DNA of 64,000 bases from Halorubrum persicum (lineage in GTDB: Archaea > Halobacteriota > Halobacteria > Halobacteriales > Haloferacaceae): NCBI RefSeq assembly GCF_002727125.1, contig NZ_NHOA01000104.1, positions 1 to 64,000 of the forward strand, given 5' to 3'. A program made the position numbers and the translations under genes. Every line of letters begins with the position of its first letter. The stretch's first letter is position 1. The notes beneath the pieces are model-generated. The model was given only the letters and a program-made list of their open reading frames with translations. It had not been told where the DNA came from and did no database searches. Positions 16,771 through 25,279 of this stretch are shown piece by piece.

Positions 16771-18060
16771 TCAGGTCCCGTGCTCCCAGCTGTCCATGTA
16801 CTCGCGCTGCTCGTCGCTGAGGTGGTCGTACTCGACGCCCTCGGCGGCGAGTTTGATGTCCGCCACCTCGCGGTCGAGTTCGTCGGGCACGTCGTGGACC
16901 CCGGCCTCGTAGCGCTCGCCGTGCTCCGCGAGCTCGCGGACGACGACCGCCTGCACGCCGAAGCTCTGGTCCATCACCTCGACCGGGTGGCCCAGCGCGA
17001 TCGGCGCGGCGAGGTTGACGAGCCGCCCCTCGGCGATCACGTTCAGCACCCGACCGTCGTCCAGCTCGAACCCCTCGACGCCGTCGCGGACCTCGTAGCG
17101 GTCGACGGCGAGGTCGTCGAGGTCGTCGAGGTTCACTTCCACGTCGAAGTGGCCGGCGTTCGCGAGGAGGACGCCGTCCTGCATCTCCTCGAAGTGCTCG
17201 CGGGTGATCACGTCGCGGTTACCGGTCGTCGTGATGAACACGTCGCCCGTCTTCGCGGCCTCCCGCATCGGGAGGACCTCGTACCCCTCCATGTGCGCTT
17301 CGAGCGCCTTCCGGGGGTCGACCTCGCAGACGATGACGTTCGCGTTCTGGCCGGCGGCCTTCTTCGCGACGCCCTTGCCGCACTGGCCGTAGCCGCCGAC
17401 GACGACGTTCTTGCCGGCCCACGAGAGGTTGGTCGTCATCGCGATGGTCGCGAGCGACGACTCGCCGGTGCCGTGGACGTTGTCGAACAGCTGCTTCATC
17501 GGCGTGTCGTTCACGGCGAAGACGGGGTAGTGCAACTCGCCGTCGGCGTCCATCGCGCGCAGGCGGTCGACGCCGGTGGTCGTCTCCTCGGCGCCGCCGA
17601 CGATGGAGTCGATCAGCTCTGGGTACTCCTCGTGGACGAGCTTCACCATGTCCATCCCGTCGTCGACGGTGATGGTGGGCTCGTGGGCGATGCAGGCGTG
17701 CATCGCGTCGTAGTACGCCTCGTCGTCGACGCCGCGGACCGCGTAGGAGGTGATCGACTCGTGGGCGTCGAGCGCGGCCGACACGTCGTCGTGCGTCGAG
17801 AGGGGGTTACAGCCGGTGATCGCGACCTCGGCGCCGCCGTCGGCCAAGAGTTCGACGAGGTTCGCCGTCTTCGCCTCGACGTGCATCGCCATCGCGATCG
17901 TCTCGCCCTCGAGCGGCTGCTCGTCGACGAACTCGTCGCGGAGGGCGTTCAGAATCGGCATATGTTGGAGCGCCCAGTCCATCTTCCGGCGGCCCTCCTC
18001 GCGGGCCGTCTCGGGGTCCGAGAGGTGCTGTGACACCGGCGAGTACGCGGTTTCGCTCAT
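16771..18060 (-). CDS. ahcY: Adenosylhomocysteinase
   Basis: A 429-residue enzyme that hydrolyses S-adenosylhomocysteine to adenosine and homocysteine, using bound NAD. The NAD-binding motif is VVGGYGQCGKGVAKKAAG. Substrate and catalytic regions include AITGCNPLSTHDDVSAAL, MDMVKLVHEEYPEL and FDNVHGTGESSLATI. The end is DHLSDEQREYMDSWEHGT, slightly shorter than the bacterial form and typical of archaea. The ATG at 18060 is chosen over the GTG at 18078, with GGGTTTAG (minus strand, 18085-18092) 25-32 bases upstream. It is a member of the methyl cycle, as is the deaminase at 20283. Confidence 0.96.
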   Translation of the reverse strand: MSETAYSPVSQHLSDPETAREEGRRKMDWALQHMPILNALRDEFVDEQPLEGETIAMAMHVEAKTANLVELLADGGAEVAITGCNPLSTHDDVSAALDAHESITSYAVRGVDDEAYYDAMHACIAHEPTITVDDGMDMVKLVHEEYPELIDSIVGGAEETTTGVDRLRAMDADGELHYPVFAVNDTPMKQLFDNVHGTGESSLATIAMTTNLSWAGKNVVVGGYGQCGKGVAKKAAGQNANVIVCEVDPRKALEAHMEGYEVLPMREAAKTGDVFITTTGNRDVITREHFEEMQDGVLLANAGHFDVEVNLDDLDDLAVDRYEVRDGVEGFELDDGRVLNVIAEGRLVNLAAPIALGHPVEVMDQSFGVQAVVVRELAEHGERYEAGVHDVPDELDREVADIKLAAEGVEYDHLSDEQREYMDSWEHGT

Positions 18061-18167
18061 ATCACTCGGTTCGCTCACGGCGCACTAAACCCTGCCGACA
18101 CCGGGCGCGACCGGAAAAAGAACCGTCAGCGACTCGACGACCGAACCGGCGCGCGACGCGCCGTCAG

Positions 18168-19340
18168 TTACTGCGGGGCGTTCCCGTTACCCGGGCCGTT
18201 CCCGTTACCCGGGCCGTTCCCGGCGTCGTCGTCTTCACCTTCATCTTCCTCGTCCGCATCCTCCTCGTCTTCCTCCGCGTCGTCGCTGTCGTCTTCCTCT
18301 GCGTCGTCGCTGTCGTCTTCCTCCGCGTCGTCGCTGTCGTCTTCCTCCGCGTCGTCGTCGTCACCGTTCGGACCGGCGTGGCTCGGCGGTCCCTGCTCGT
18401 CGTCGCCCTCCGCGTCGTCGTCCTCATCTGCGTCGTCGCCGTCCTCACCGTTCGGGCCCGCGTGGTCCGGCGGACCCTGCTCGCCGCCGTTCCCGTTGCC
18501 CTGACCGGCGTGGTCGGGCGCGTTCCCGGGACTGTCGCTCGCGTTGCCGGCGTCGCTCCCGTTACCCGCGTCGTCCGGGCCGCCCGGGCTCCCGGCGTGG
18601 TCCGGAGCGTTCCCCGGGTTGTTCTCCGTCACGAAGTCCGAGACGGCGTCACCGATGCCGCCCTCGCGGTCCTGCAGGTCCTCGACGAACTCCTGGACGA
18701 CCTGGCCGAAGGGCTGTTCCTCGGTCTCGCCGCCCTCGGCGACCAGATCGACCGTCGCCGAGACGGACTCGTTCTCGTACTCGGCCGTCACGTCGACCGT
18801 GACGTTCTCTTCGGCGGCGGGGAGGCCGACGGTTCCGTTCGCGTCGGTTTCGTACTCGCCCCCGCCGGCGTAGGTGACGTTCTGTCCGTTGGCGGTCGTG
18901 ACGTTCACCGAGGCGTTCTCGACCGCCGCGTCGTCGTCGGTCACCGTGACGACCGGCTCGCCGTCGGCGTCCGACACGTCGAGTTCGAGCCCGTCGGGCG
19001 CCTCGAGATCGGCCGTCGTCGAGGCGGTCTGGTTCCCGGCGGTGACGGTCATCTCAACCGTCACGTCCTCCTCCGGAGCGGGAAGGCCGACGGTGCCGTT
19101 CGCGTCGGTCTCGTACTCGCCCGTCCCCGCGTACGACTCGTTCGCGGGGTCCGCGACGCTCACGTTGACCGTGGCGTTCTCGACCGCGGTGTCATTCTCG
19201 GTCACCGTGACCGTCGGTTCCCCGTCCGCGTCGTCGACGGTCACGCCGAGGTCGCCCTCGGCGGCCGCGACGCCGGTCATCGCGCCGAGCGCGACGACCG
19301 CGATCAGCAGCAGGCCAATCGTGCGTTCTCTCATGTGCAT
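18168..19340 (-). CDS. Secreted acidic protein with two Ig-like repeats and PDHAG-rich tail
   Basis: A 390-residue protein. A signal peptide (RTIGLLLIAVVALGAMTGVAAA) is followed by two similar domains of about 85 residues. Each has the pattern DADGEPxVTVTxxDxAVENA, then YAGxGEYETDANGTVGLP. A linker (EEQPFGQVVQEFVEDLQDREG) leads to a low-complexity half with four copies of a P-(D/S)HAG motif, Gly-Asn runs and an acidic block of DDAEEDDS repeats. The ATG at 19340 sits 25-30 bases after TTTTTATA (minus strand, about 19365-19372). The beta-sandwich-like repeats and Asn-x-Thr/Ser sites suggest an exported, perhaps N-glycosylated surface protein. No anchor is seen. Function unknown. Confidence 0.78.
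   Translation of the reverse strand: MHMRERTIGLLLIAVVALGAMTGVAAAEGDLGVTVDDADGEPTVTVTENDTAVENATVNVSVADPANESYAGTGEYETDANGTVGLPAPEEDVTVEMTVTAGNQTASTTADLEAPDGLELDVSDADGEPVVTVTDDDAAVENASVNVTTANGQNVTYAGGGEYETDANGTVGLPAAEENVTVDVTAEYENESVSATVDLVAEGGETEEQPFGQVVQEFVEDLQDREGGIGDAVSDFVTENNPGNAPDHAGSPGGPDDAGNGSDAGNASDSPGNAPDHAGQGNGNGGEQGPPDHAGPNGEDGDDADEDDDAEGDDEQGPPSHAGPNGDDDDAEEDDSDDAEEDDSDDAEEDDSDDAEEDEEDADEEDEGEDDDAGNGPGNGNGPGNGNAPQ
18268..18357. repeat. 24-bp tandem repeat, 3.75 copies
   Basis: Three full units (18268-18291, 18292-18315, 18316-18339) and one partial unit (18340-18357). The units differ at only one base (unit 2). The repeat encodes the acidic DDAEEDDS blocks of the secreted protein. 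It should be prone to gain and loss of units by slippage. Confidence 0.9.
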
Positions 19341-19386
19341 CCGGCCCGTGACACCGTTACCGTATAAAAAGGGAACTCCGTTAAGT

Positions 19387-19398
19387 CGGTTTAAACCG
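19387..19398. promoter_or_regulatory. Perfect 12-bp palindrome upstream of the secreted-protein promoter
   Basis: CGGTTTAAACCG is a perfect palindrome located 47-58 bases before the start codon of the secreted acidic protein and just upstream of its TATA-like box. It is flanked by two further TTAA-containing arms (CGTTAA at about 19379-19384 and TTAACG at 19412-19417). This is a plausible operator for a dimeric regulator; no regulator is known. Confidence 0.4.
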
Positions 19399-19562
19399 GA
19401 TTTCACTCGGGTTAACGGGCTTCTCCGGCCAGTTTCGGGAATACGGGTCGAAACGCGGTTCGCACCAACCGATCGGGGAGCTGTTCCCCCCGTCTCGCCC
19501 CTCGGACGCGGCTCGGACGTGCGGCCGGCCCCCGCGCTCCGATCGTCGCGCCCCGGCACCCC

Positions 19563-20201
19563 TCACGGGGCTCGGCCCTCGTCCAGCGCGAGCCGCAGGC
19601 CGAACCCGACCAGGACGCTGCCGCTCGCGTATCGGACGGCGCGTCGACCGACCGCCGACTCCAGCAGCAGGTGCCGCGCGCGGTCGGCGAACAGCGCCAC
19701 GCCGGCGAGATACAGGAGACTGAGACCCGCGTACACCGCACCGAGGACGGACAGCTGGAGGGAGGCGTCCGCGCCCGCCGGGACGAACTGCGGGAAGAAC
19801 GCGAGCACGAACACGGCCACCTGCGGATTGGTGACGTTGATCGTGACGGCCCGCCGATACGACTCGACGAGCGACCGGTCCCCGGCCCCGGCCGACCCGT
19901 CGAGATCGAACGTCTCGTCGTCCCTGAGTAGCCGTACGCCGAGGTACACCAGGTAGGCGGCGCCGACGTACTTCACGACGAGGTACGCCTCGGCCGTCGT
20001 GCGCAGGAGCGCGGAGAGGCCGAGGACCGCGGCGCCCGCGTGCACCAACACGCCGGTCGCGGTGCCGACCGCCGCGGCGACCCCGGCCGCTCGGCCGTCG
20101 CTGAGACTCTGGGTCACCGTGTATATCGAGTCCGGGCCGGGCGAGACGATGACCGCCGCGACCGCCGGAACGAACGCGAGCACGACGGGCAGATCGATCA
20201 C
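19563..20201 (-). CDS. LysE/RhtB-family exporter
   Basis: A 212-residue membrane protein with about six hydrophobic segments. The family motif IVSPGPDSIYTVTQSLSDGR follows the first helix. KYVGAAYLVYLGVRLLRDDE and VNVTNPQVAVFVLAFFPQF-like sequence (here INVTNPQVAVFVLAFFPQFV) complete the match. Members export amino acids or homoserine-type compounds. A box reading GTTTTAATC (20222-20230, minus strand) gives a nearly leaderless start at 20201. The substrate is unknown; the neighbours do not indicate one. Confidence 0.9.
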   Translation of the reverse strand: MIDLPVVLAFVPAVAAVIVSPGPDSIYTVTQSLSDGRAAGVAAAVGTATGVLVHAGAAVLGLSALLRTTAEAYLVVKYVGAAYLVYLGVRLLRDDETFDLDGSAGAGDRSLVESYRRAVTINVTNPQVAVFVLAFFPQFVPAGADASLQLSVLGAVYAGLSLLYLAGVALFADRARHLLLESAVGRRAVRYASGSVLVGFGLRLALDEGRAP

Positions 20202-20282
20202 GACCGGCCCGTCGCCCGGGCGCCGATTAAAACCCCCCGACGCTCCGGATACTTGCTCCGCGACCGCGGCGTCGCCCGGTCC

Positions 20283-21638
20283 TCACGCGGCGTCGCCGAC
20301 CCGGTCGACGAGGTCGCTCGCGGCCGCCGCCGCCCGCTCCTGAACGGCGTCGGCGTCGAGCGTGAGGACCTCGCGATCCCGCATCAGGACCGTCCCGTCG
20401 CAGACGGTGTGGCGCACGTCGCTCCCCCGAGTCGCGTACGCGAGGTGCGAGACGGGGTCGTGCACCGGCGTGAGATGCGGGGCGTCGAGGTCGACGACGG
20501 CGAGGTCGGCGGCGGCGCCCGGCTCGATCCGACCGCCGGGGAGCCCGAGGGCCTCGGAACCCCCGGCGGTCGCCATCTCCACGACCGCCTCGGCGGGGAC
20601 CGCGGCGGCGTCGTCCGCGGCGAGCTTCCCGAGCATCGCGGCGTCGCGCATCTCGTCGAACACGTCGAGGTCGTTGTTCGAGGCCGCCCCGTCGGTGCCG
20701 AGCGCGACCGTCACGCCCGCCTCGCGGAGGCGTTGGACCGGCGCCATCCCGCTCGCGAGCTTCATGTTCGAGGCCGGGCAGTGGACGATCGCGGTCCCGG
20801 CGTCGGCGAGCCGGTCGATCTCCGACGCGTCGAGGTGGACGCCGTGCGCGAAGAAGTCGTCCGGACCGAGCGCGTCGATCGCGGCGGCGTACGCGATCGG
20901 CCGCTCACCCCGCTCGTCGACGATCGGGTCGACCTCGTCGGTCGTCTCGTTCGCGTGGAGATGGATCGGGACCCCCGACTCGCGGGCCGCCGCGACGCCC
21001 TCGCGGAGGAACTCCTCGCCGACCGTGGTCAGCGAGTGCGGCATGAACGCGGTCCGGATCCGACCGTCCGCGGCGCCGTCGAGCTCCGTCGCGATCGCTA
21101 AGCTCTCCTCGATGTCGGCGCGAGCGTCCGCGTCGTCCTTCCCGACCGTGACCACGCCGTGACCGAGCCGGGCGCGAAGCCCCGCGCGATCGACCACGTC
21201 CGCGACGCGGTCCATCGCGAAGTACATGTCCGCGAACGCGGTCGTCCCCGACCGGATCATCTCCAGTGCGCCGAGCTCGGCGCCGGCCTCGACGTCGTCC
21301 GGCGTGAGCTCGGCCTCGGCCGGCCAGATGTCCTCGCGCAGCCACGGGTCGAGCGGCTTGTCGTCGGCGTACCCGCGGAGGAGCGTCATCGCGACGTGGG
21401 TGTGTGCGTTGACGAGCCCCGGGATCACGAGCGATCCGTCGGCGTCGAGCACCTCGTCCGCGTCGGGACGCTCGTCGGCGGAGGTCCCCGCCTCCCCGTC
21501 ACCTTCGGTCCGGCCGGCCGCGGTGTCGTCGCCCACCGCGACGATCGTCCCGGCGTCGCGGTCGACCAGCACGTCCGACTCGGTCACGTGACCGTCGGGA
21601 CGGAGCACCTGTCCGCCCGCCACGCGAAGCGTGTTCAT
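20283..21638 (-). CDS. mtaD: Amidohydrolase, probable MTA/SAH/5'-deoxyadenosine deaminase
   Basis: A 451-residue member of the amidohydrolase superfamily. Metal ligands are in NAHTHVAMTLLRGYADD; further motifs are HANET (metal), the GVHLD region and the glycine-rich LGTDGAASNNDLDVFDEMR. This set is that of the MtaD/SsnA group, which deaminates the adenine ring of S-adenosylhomocysteine, methylthioadenosine or 5'-deoxyadenosine. An acidic insertion of about 20 residues near position 45 is a halophile feature. With ahcY 2 kb away it fits recycling of S-adenosylmethionine products. Which nucleoside is preferred cannot be told. Confidence 0.85.
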   Translation of the reverse strand: MNTLRVAGGQVLRPDGHVTESDVLVDRDAGTIVAVGDDTAAGRTEGDGEAGTSADERPDADEVLDADGSLVIPGLVNAHTHVAMTLLRGYADDKPLDPWLREDIWPAEAELTPDDVEAGAELGALEMIRSGTTAFADMYFAMDRVADVVDRAGLRARLGHGVVTVGKDDADARADIEESLAIATELDGAADGRIRTAFMPHSLTTVGEEFLREGVAAARESGVPIHLHANETTDEVDPIVDERGERPIAYAAAIDALGPDDFFAHGVHLDASEIDRLADAGTAIVHCPASNMKLASGMAPVQRLREAGVTVALGTDGAASNNDLDVFDEMRDAAMLGKLAADDAAAVPAEAVVEMATAGGSEALGLPGGRIEPGAAADLAVVDLDAPHLTPVHDPVSHLAYATRGSDVRHTVCDGTVLMRDREVLTLDADAVQERAAAAASDLVDRVGDAA

Positions 21639-21748
21639 GCCCCCGCTTCCGCCCGGCGGACCTAACGCCTTCCGTTCGGCGGTGCCGGGGTCGTCCCCGT
21701 CGTCCCCGCCTCCGAACGTTCTTTCCCGGTCGCCGCCTGAGTCCGTCC

Positions 21749-22135
21749 ATGACAACCGATGCCCAGCGGGCGTGTTTCGAGGCCGGGATCAAGTTCGGCT
21801 CGCTGTACCACCAGTTCGCGGGGACGCCCGTCAGCCCGGCGAGCACGCGCAGCCTGGAGGCGGCGATGGCCGAGGCGATCGAGAATCAGCCGTTCTGCGA
21901 CGCGGTGACCGTCGATATCCACGACGATCGGGTCGCGGAGGCGATCGACCACGAGAACGGGTACACCGAGCTGACCGGTTCGCTGATGGACGTCGAGATG
22001 CGGATCGCTTACGAGGGTGTGACCGTCCGCACCCGGATGGCGATGCGGGACGGCTACCCGCTGATGGAGCTGGTCGCGGTCGACGATCCAACGGGCGACC
22101 CCGACGAGGGAGACGAGGTCAACGTGGACAGTTGA
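21749..22135 (+). CDS. mptD: Archaeal dihydroneopterin aldolase (MptD type)
   Basis: A 128-residue protein matching PF04038. It contains FEAGIKFGSLYHQFAGTPVS, a central EAIENQPFCDAV, and MRIAYEGVTVRTRMAMRDGYP. The MptD enzyme converts dihydroneopterin to 6-hydroxymethyl-dihydropterin and glycolaldehyde, a step of archaeal pterin biosynthesis. The conserved Glu and Tyr/His residues of the first motif are present. It is divergent from the deaminase gene. The acidic C-terminal tail (DDPTGDPDEGDEVNVDS) is a halophile addition. Confidence 0.88.
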   Translation: MTTDAQRACFEAGIKFGSLYHQFAGTPVSPASTRSLEAAMAEAIENQPFCDAVTVDIHDDRVAEAIDHENGYTELTGSLMDVEMRIAYEGVTVRTRMAMRDGYPLMELVAVDDPTGDPDEGDEVNVDS

Positions 22136-22225
22136 TACGTCTGTTCACTCGAACCCCCCCTTCCTCCGATGACTATAGAAAACTTTGAGGAAGATTTTAG
22201 TACAACCTACCAAAAGCGGTGTAAT

Positions 22226-24103
22226 ATGCCCGATCCAAAAAGTGGGGAGGCAGTTGAGAGCACGAAGCGACGACGGCTACTCGGCCTCCTCGGCGGCGGG
22301 GCGGCGGTAAGCCTCGCCGGCTGTTCCGATCAGGAGCCCTCCGACGGTGGCGACGGAAGCGACGGGAGTGACGGCAGCGACGGTATGGACGGCGACGACG
22401 GCGAAGATGGCGAGGACGAGCCCCAGCGCACCAACGCCGACAAGGCGCAGGCCGCTTGGGAGCGCGCCGTCGCCAACCCCCTCCCGGAAGACGAAGAACT
22501 CCGAAAAGAGGCGTACATCGAGATGGAGGAGGCGGTCCGCGACGACGCCGCGGTCATCCCGCTGTTCCACTCCTTCACCGAGCGGTTCTGGTACGACTAC
22601 GTCGATGTCCCGGTGAGCGGTGCGCTGGGCGCCCACTGGCAGCAGTACAACACGACGACCGTCGAGGGACAGAGCGAGCTCAACCTGGTCAACGACACCT
22701 TCGACGAGCTCGACCCCATCATGTCCACCGACACGGCGTCGTCGCGGGTCATCACGCAGCTCTACGAGAACCTGACGGCGTTCCCCAACGGCGTCCCGGT
22801 GATCGAGAACCAGCTCATGTCGGAGTACGAGGTCTCCGAGGACGGCACCACGTGGACGTTCACCCTCCGCGACGACGTCCAGTTCCACGACGGGAGCCAG
22901 ATGACGGCGCAGGACGTGAAATACTCCTGGCGCCGCACCGTCGAGTCGGAGAACTCCGAGCGCGCGAGCTTCACCCTCAATCAGCCCGTCGGACTCGGTA
23001 TCGACGCCGAGACGGACGACGACGGGAACGTCGTCGCCGACTCGCTGGCGATCGAGGTCATCGACGACCGAACCATCGAGATCCAGCTCGTCGGTCCGAA
23101 CCCCGACGTGCTCGACGTCATCGCGTACTCCAGCTTCTCCGTGATCCCGCAGGGGTACGTCGGCGACATCGAGGGGTACGACGGCGAGGTCACTCACCAG
23201 GAGTTCTCGACCGAGGTCGCTAACGGGACCGGACCGTTCGAACTCGACGCGTTCAACGTCGACGAGGACGTCACCGTCGTCCGCAACGACGACTACTACG
23301 GCGAGGTCGCCAGCGTCGACGCCGTCAACTGGGAGATCATCGAGGACAGCCAGGCGGCGTGGACCTACGCGCTCGAACAGAACGCCGACATCTTCAGCGT
23401 GCCGACGTTCGCGTACGAGGCCGACGCCATCGACGCCGAGGCCGACGACCGCGGTCGACAGGTCGGGACGTACGGTCCGGCGGGCGAACTGAACGAGGAG
23501 GTCAACTACGTCGGCGTCTCGGAGATCAGCACGTACTACTTCGCGTTCAACGTCTCGAACACGCAGCGCGCGGCCCGGCAGGCGATCGCGTACGTGATGA
23601 ACAAAGATCAGATCGTGCAGGAAGTGTTCGCCGGCCGCGGCACCCCGGCCTACAGCTTCCTCCCCCCCGCGATCTGGCCCACCGGGAACGACGGGTACAA
23701 CCAGTTCCTCGACGCGTACCCGTACAGCCTCGGCGAGAGCGACATCGAGGGCGCCCGATCGGTCCTCGACGAAGCCGGCATCACGACCGACGACCCGGTC
23801 GATATGACGCTCACCACGTACGAGAGTCAGGTGTTCCAGACGGCGGGCGAGCTCGTCCGCGACCTGATCTCCGGGACCGGAGTCAACCTGTCGCTCGAGT
23901 CGTCGCAGTTCTCGACCCTGCAGAGCCGCGGTGAGGACGGTGACCTCGAGATGTACAGTCTCGGGTGGATCTGGAGCTGGCCGGCGGTTCCGTACGGCAT
24001 GTTCCAGCTCGAACCGCTCAACACCGACACCTCGTCGATGCCCGGCGAGACCAACGGATTCTACCTCGACTGGCAGACCCGGCTCGAGGAAGAGGCCGAG
24101 TAG
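22226..24103 (+). CDS. dppA: ABC transporter substrate-binding lipoprotein, apparently circularly permuted
   Basis: A 625-residue peptide/nickel-type binding protein. The N-terminus has twin arginines (KRRRLLG) and a lipobox LAGC (Cys33), then a Gly/Ser/Asp linker. The normal core runs from about residue 151 (ELNLVNDTFDELDPIM) through FTLRDDVQFHDGSQMTAQDV to the C-terminal FYLDWQTRL, where the protein stops. The piece that normally forms the C-terminus of this family (LRKEAYIEMEEAVRDDAAVI, IPLFHSFTERF) is instead at residues 69-148, before the core. A TTTTAGTA box (22196-22203) supports the ATG at 22226. It is the first gene of the transporter operon and should be membrane-anchored by lipid. 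Confidence 0.9.
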   Translation: MPDPKSGEAVESTKRRRLLGLLGGGAAVSLAGCSDQEPSDGGDGSDGSDGSDGMDGDDGEDGEDEPQRTNADKAQAAWERAVANPLPEDEELRKEAYIEMEEAVRDDAAVIPLFHSFTERFWYDYVDVPVSGALGAHWQQYNTTTVEGQSELNLVNDTFDELDPIMSTDTASSRVITQLYENLTAFPNGVPVIENQLMSEYEVSEDGTTWTFTLRDDVQFHDGSQMTAQDVKYSWRRTVESENSERASFTLNQPVGLGIDAETDDDGNVVADSLAIEVIDDRTIEIQLVGPNPDVLDVIAYSSFSVIPQGYVGDIEGYDGEVTHQEFSTEVANGTGPFELDAFNVDEDVTVVRNDDYYGEVASVDAVNWEIIEDSQAAWTYALEQNADIFSVPTFAYEADAIDAEADDRGRQVGTYGPAGELNEEVNYVGVSEISTYYFAFNVSNTQRAARQAIAYVMNKDQIVQEVFAGRGTPAYSFLPPAIWPTGNDGYNQFLDAYPYSLGESDIEGARSVLDEAGITTDDPVDMTLTTYESQVFQTAGELVRDLISGTGVNLSLESSQFSTLQSRGEDGDLEMYSLGWIWSWPAVPYGMFQLEPLNTDTSSMPGETNGFYLDWQTRLEEEAE

Positions 24104-24208
24104 AGGCTCTCGCCCTCCGATTATCGAAGCATTTAGCTATCGCACGAGACACCCTCCAATATTGAGTCGATCCATGCCCACCACGACCCCAAGAGACCGT
24201 AAGACGCC

Positions 24209-25279
24209 ATGAGCCGCTGGGAATACTTCATTAAGCGGCTACTGCTCACCGTCCCGGTGTTGTTCTCCGTGTTGACCTTCCTGTTCATCATGCTCCGGAC
24301 GGGACCGATCGATCCGGTCGCCGCACGCCTCGGCCCCCAAGCGGGCGCGGCGGACAGACAGCAGCTCCGGGAGCGGCTGGGCCTCAACGACCCGCTGTGG
24401 GAGCAGTACGTCGACTTCATCACGGACTTCATCACGTTCAACTTCGGCCAGTCGTGGGTTGTGCAGGCCGAGCGGGACATCCTCGACATCGCCGTCGGCG
24501 CCGCACCGGCGACGCTCTGGCTGGGGTTTTGGGCGATCCTGCTGCCGCTGTTCATCGGGATCCCTCTCGGCTTCTACGCCGGACTCAACCCTAACACGTT
24601 CGGCGACTATGCGGCCTCCCTCGGCGGCATCATCTGGCAGGCGCTGCCGAACTTCTGGCTGTGCGTGATCGCGCTGGCGGTGCTTCGGCGCACCCGCGAG
24701 GGCGGCGAGCTGCTCGGCATCAACTGGTACACCCTCGGCCCGGACTTCGCGGCCCGCGACATCAGCATCACCGGGACCCCGGCACTCGAGTGGTTCTCGA
24801 CGACCGACGTGCTGATGCTCCCGATGCCGTACGTGAGCGACTGGACGGCGCTGGCGATCGACATCAAGCTCATCCTGCCGCCGGCGCTCATCCTCGGGTC
24901 GGCGTCGATGGCGGCCGAGCTGCGCATCGGTCGGACCGCGATGCTGGAGACGGTCAACTCGAAGTTCGTCGAGACCGCGAAGGCGAAGGGGCTCCCCAGC
25001 CGCGTGATCGTCTGGAAGCACATCTTCCGCAACGCCATGATCCCGCTGCTGCCGGTGATCACGAGCGAAGCGTTCCTGCTCATCGGCGGCTCCGTGATCG
25101 TCGAACAGATCTTCAACATCAACGGGCTCGGGCGGATCTTCTTCCAGTCGCTGACGCAGGGTGACCTGCCGATGGCCGGGGCCCTGCTGTTCCTCTTCAC
25201 GCTGATCATCTTGGGGCTCAACATCCTCCAAGACTTCCTGTACACCGTTATCGATCCCCGCGTGGGGTACGACCAATGA
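24209..25279 (+). CDS. dppB: Peptide-type ABC transporter permease (DppB-like)
   Basis: A 356-residue permease. It starts WEYFIKRLLLTVPVLFSVLTF and RERLGLNDPLWEQYVDFI, the standard DppB/OppB opening. There are about six membrane segments and an EAA-type coupling loop (ETAKAKGLPSRVIVWKHIFR). It ends LYTVIDPRVGYDQ. It forms the channel with the product of the next gene, whose ATG overlaps its stop (ATGA at 25276-25279). Length is slightly above the usual 310-340 because of a loop near residues 160-215. Confidence 0.93.
   Translation: MSRWEYFIKRLLLTVPVLFSVLTFLFIMLRTGPIDPVAARLGPQAGAADRQQLRERLGLNDPLWEQYVDFITDFITFNFGQSWVVQAERDILDIAVGAAPATLWLGFWAILLPLFIGIPLGFYAGLNPNTFGDYAASLGGIIWQALPNFWLCVIALAVLRRTREGGELLGINWYTLGPDFAARDISITGTPALEWFSTTDVLMLPMPYVSDWTALAIDIKLILPPALILGSASMAAELRIGRTAMLETVNSKFVETAKAKGLPSRVIVWKHIFRNAMIPLLPVITSEAFLLIGGSVIVEQIFNINGLGRIFFQSLTQGDLPMAGALLFLFTLIILGLNILQDFLYTVIDPRVGYDQ

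Noticed and set aside
18268-18357. CRISPR-like array
   Set aside because: The units are contiguous, without spacers, and lie inside a coding region. No CRISPR array or cas gene was seen anywhere.
24090-24208. Frameshift that would restore a normal C-terminus to the substrate-binding protein
   Set aside because: None of the three frames after the stop encodes the missing C-terminal segment; that segment is found near the N-terminus instead.
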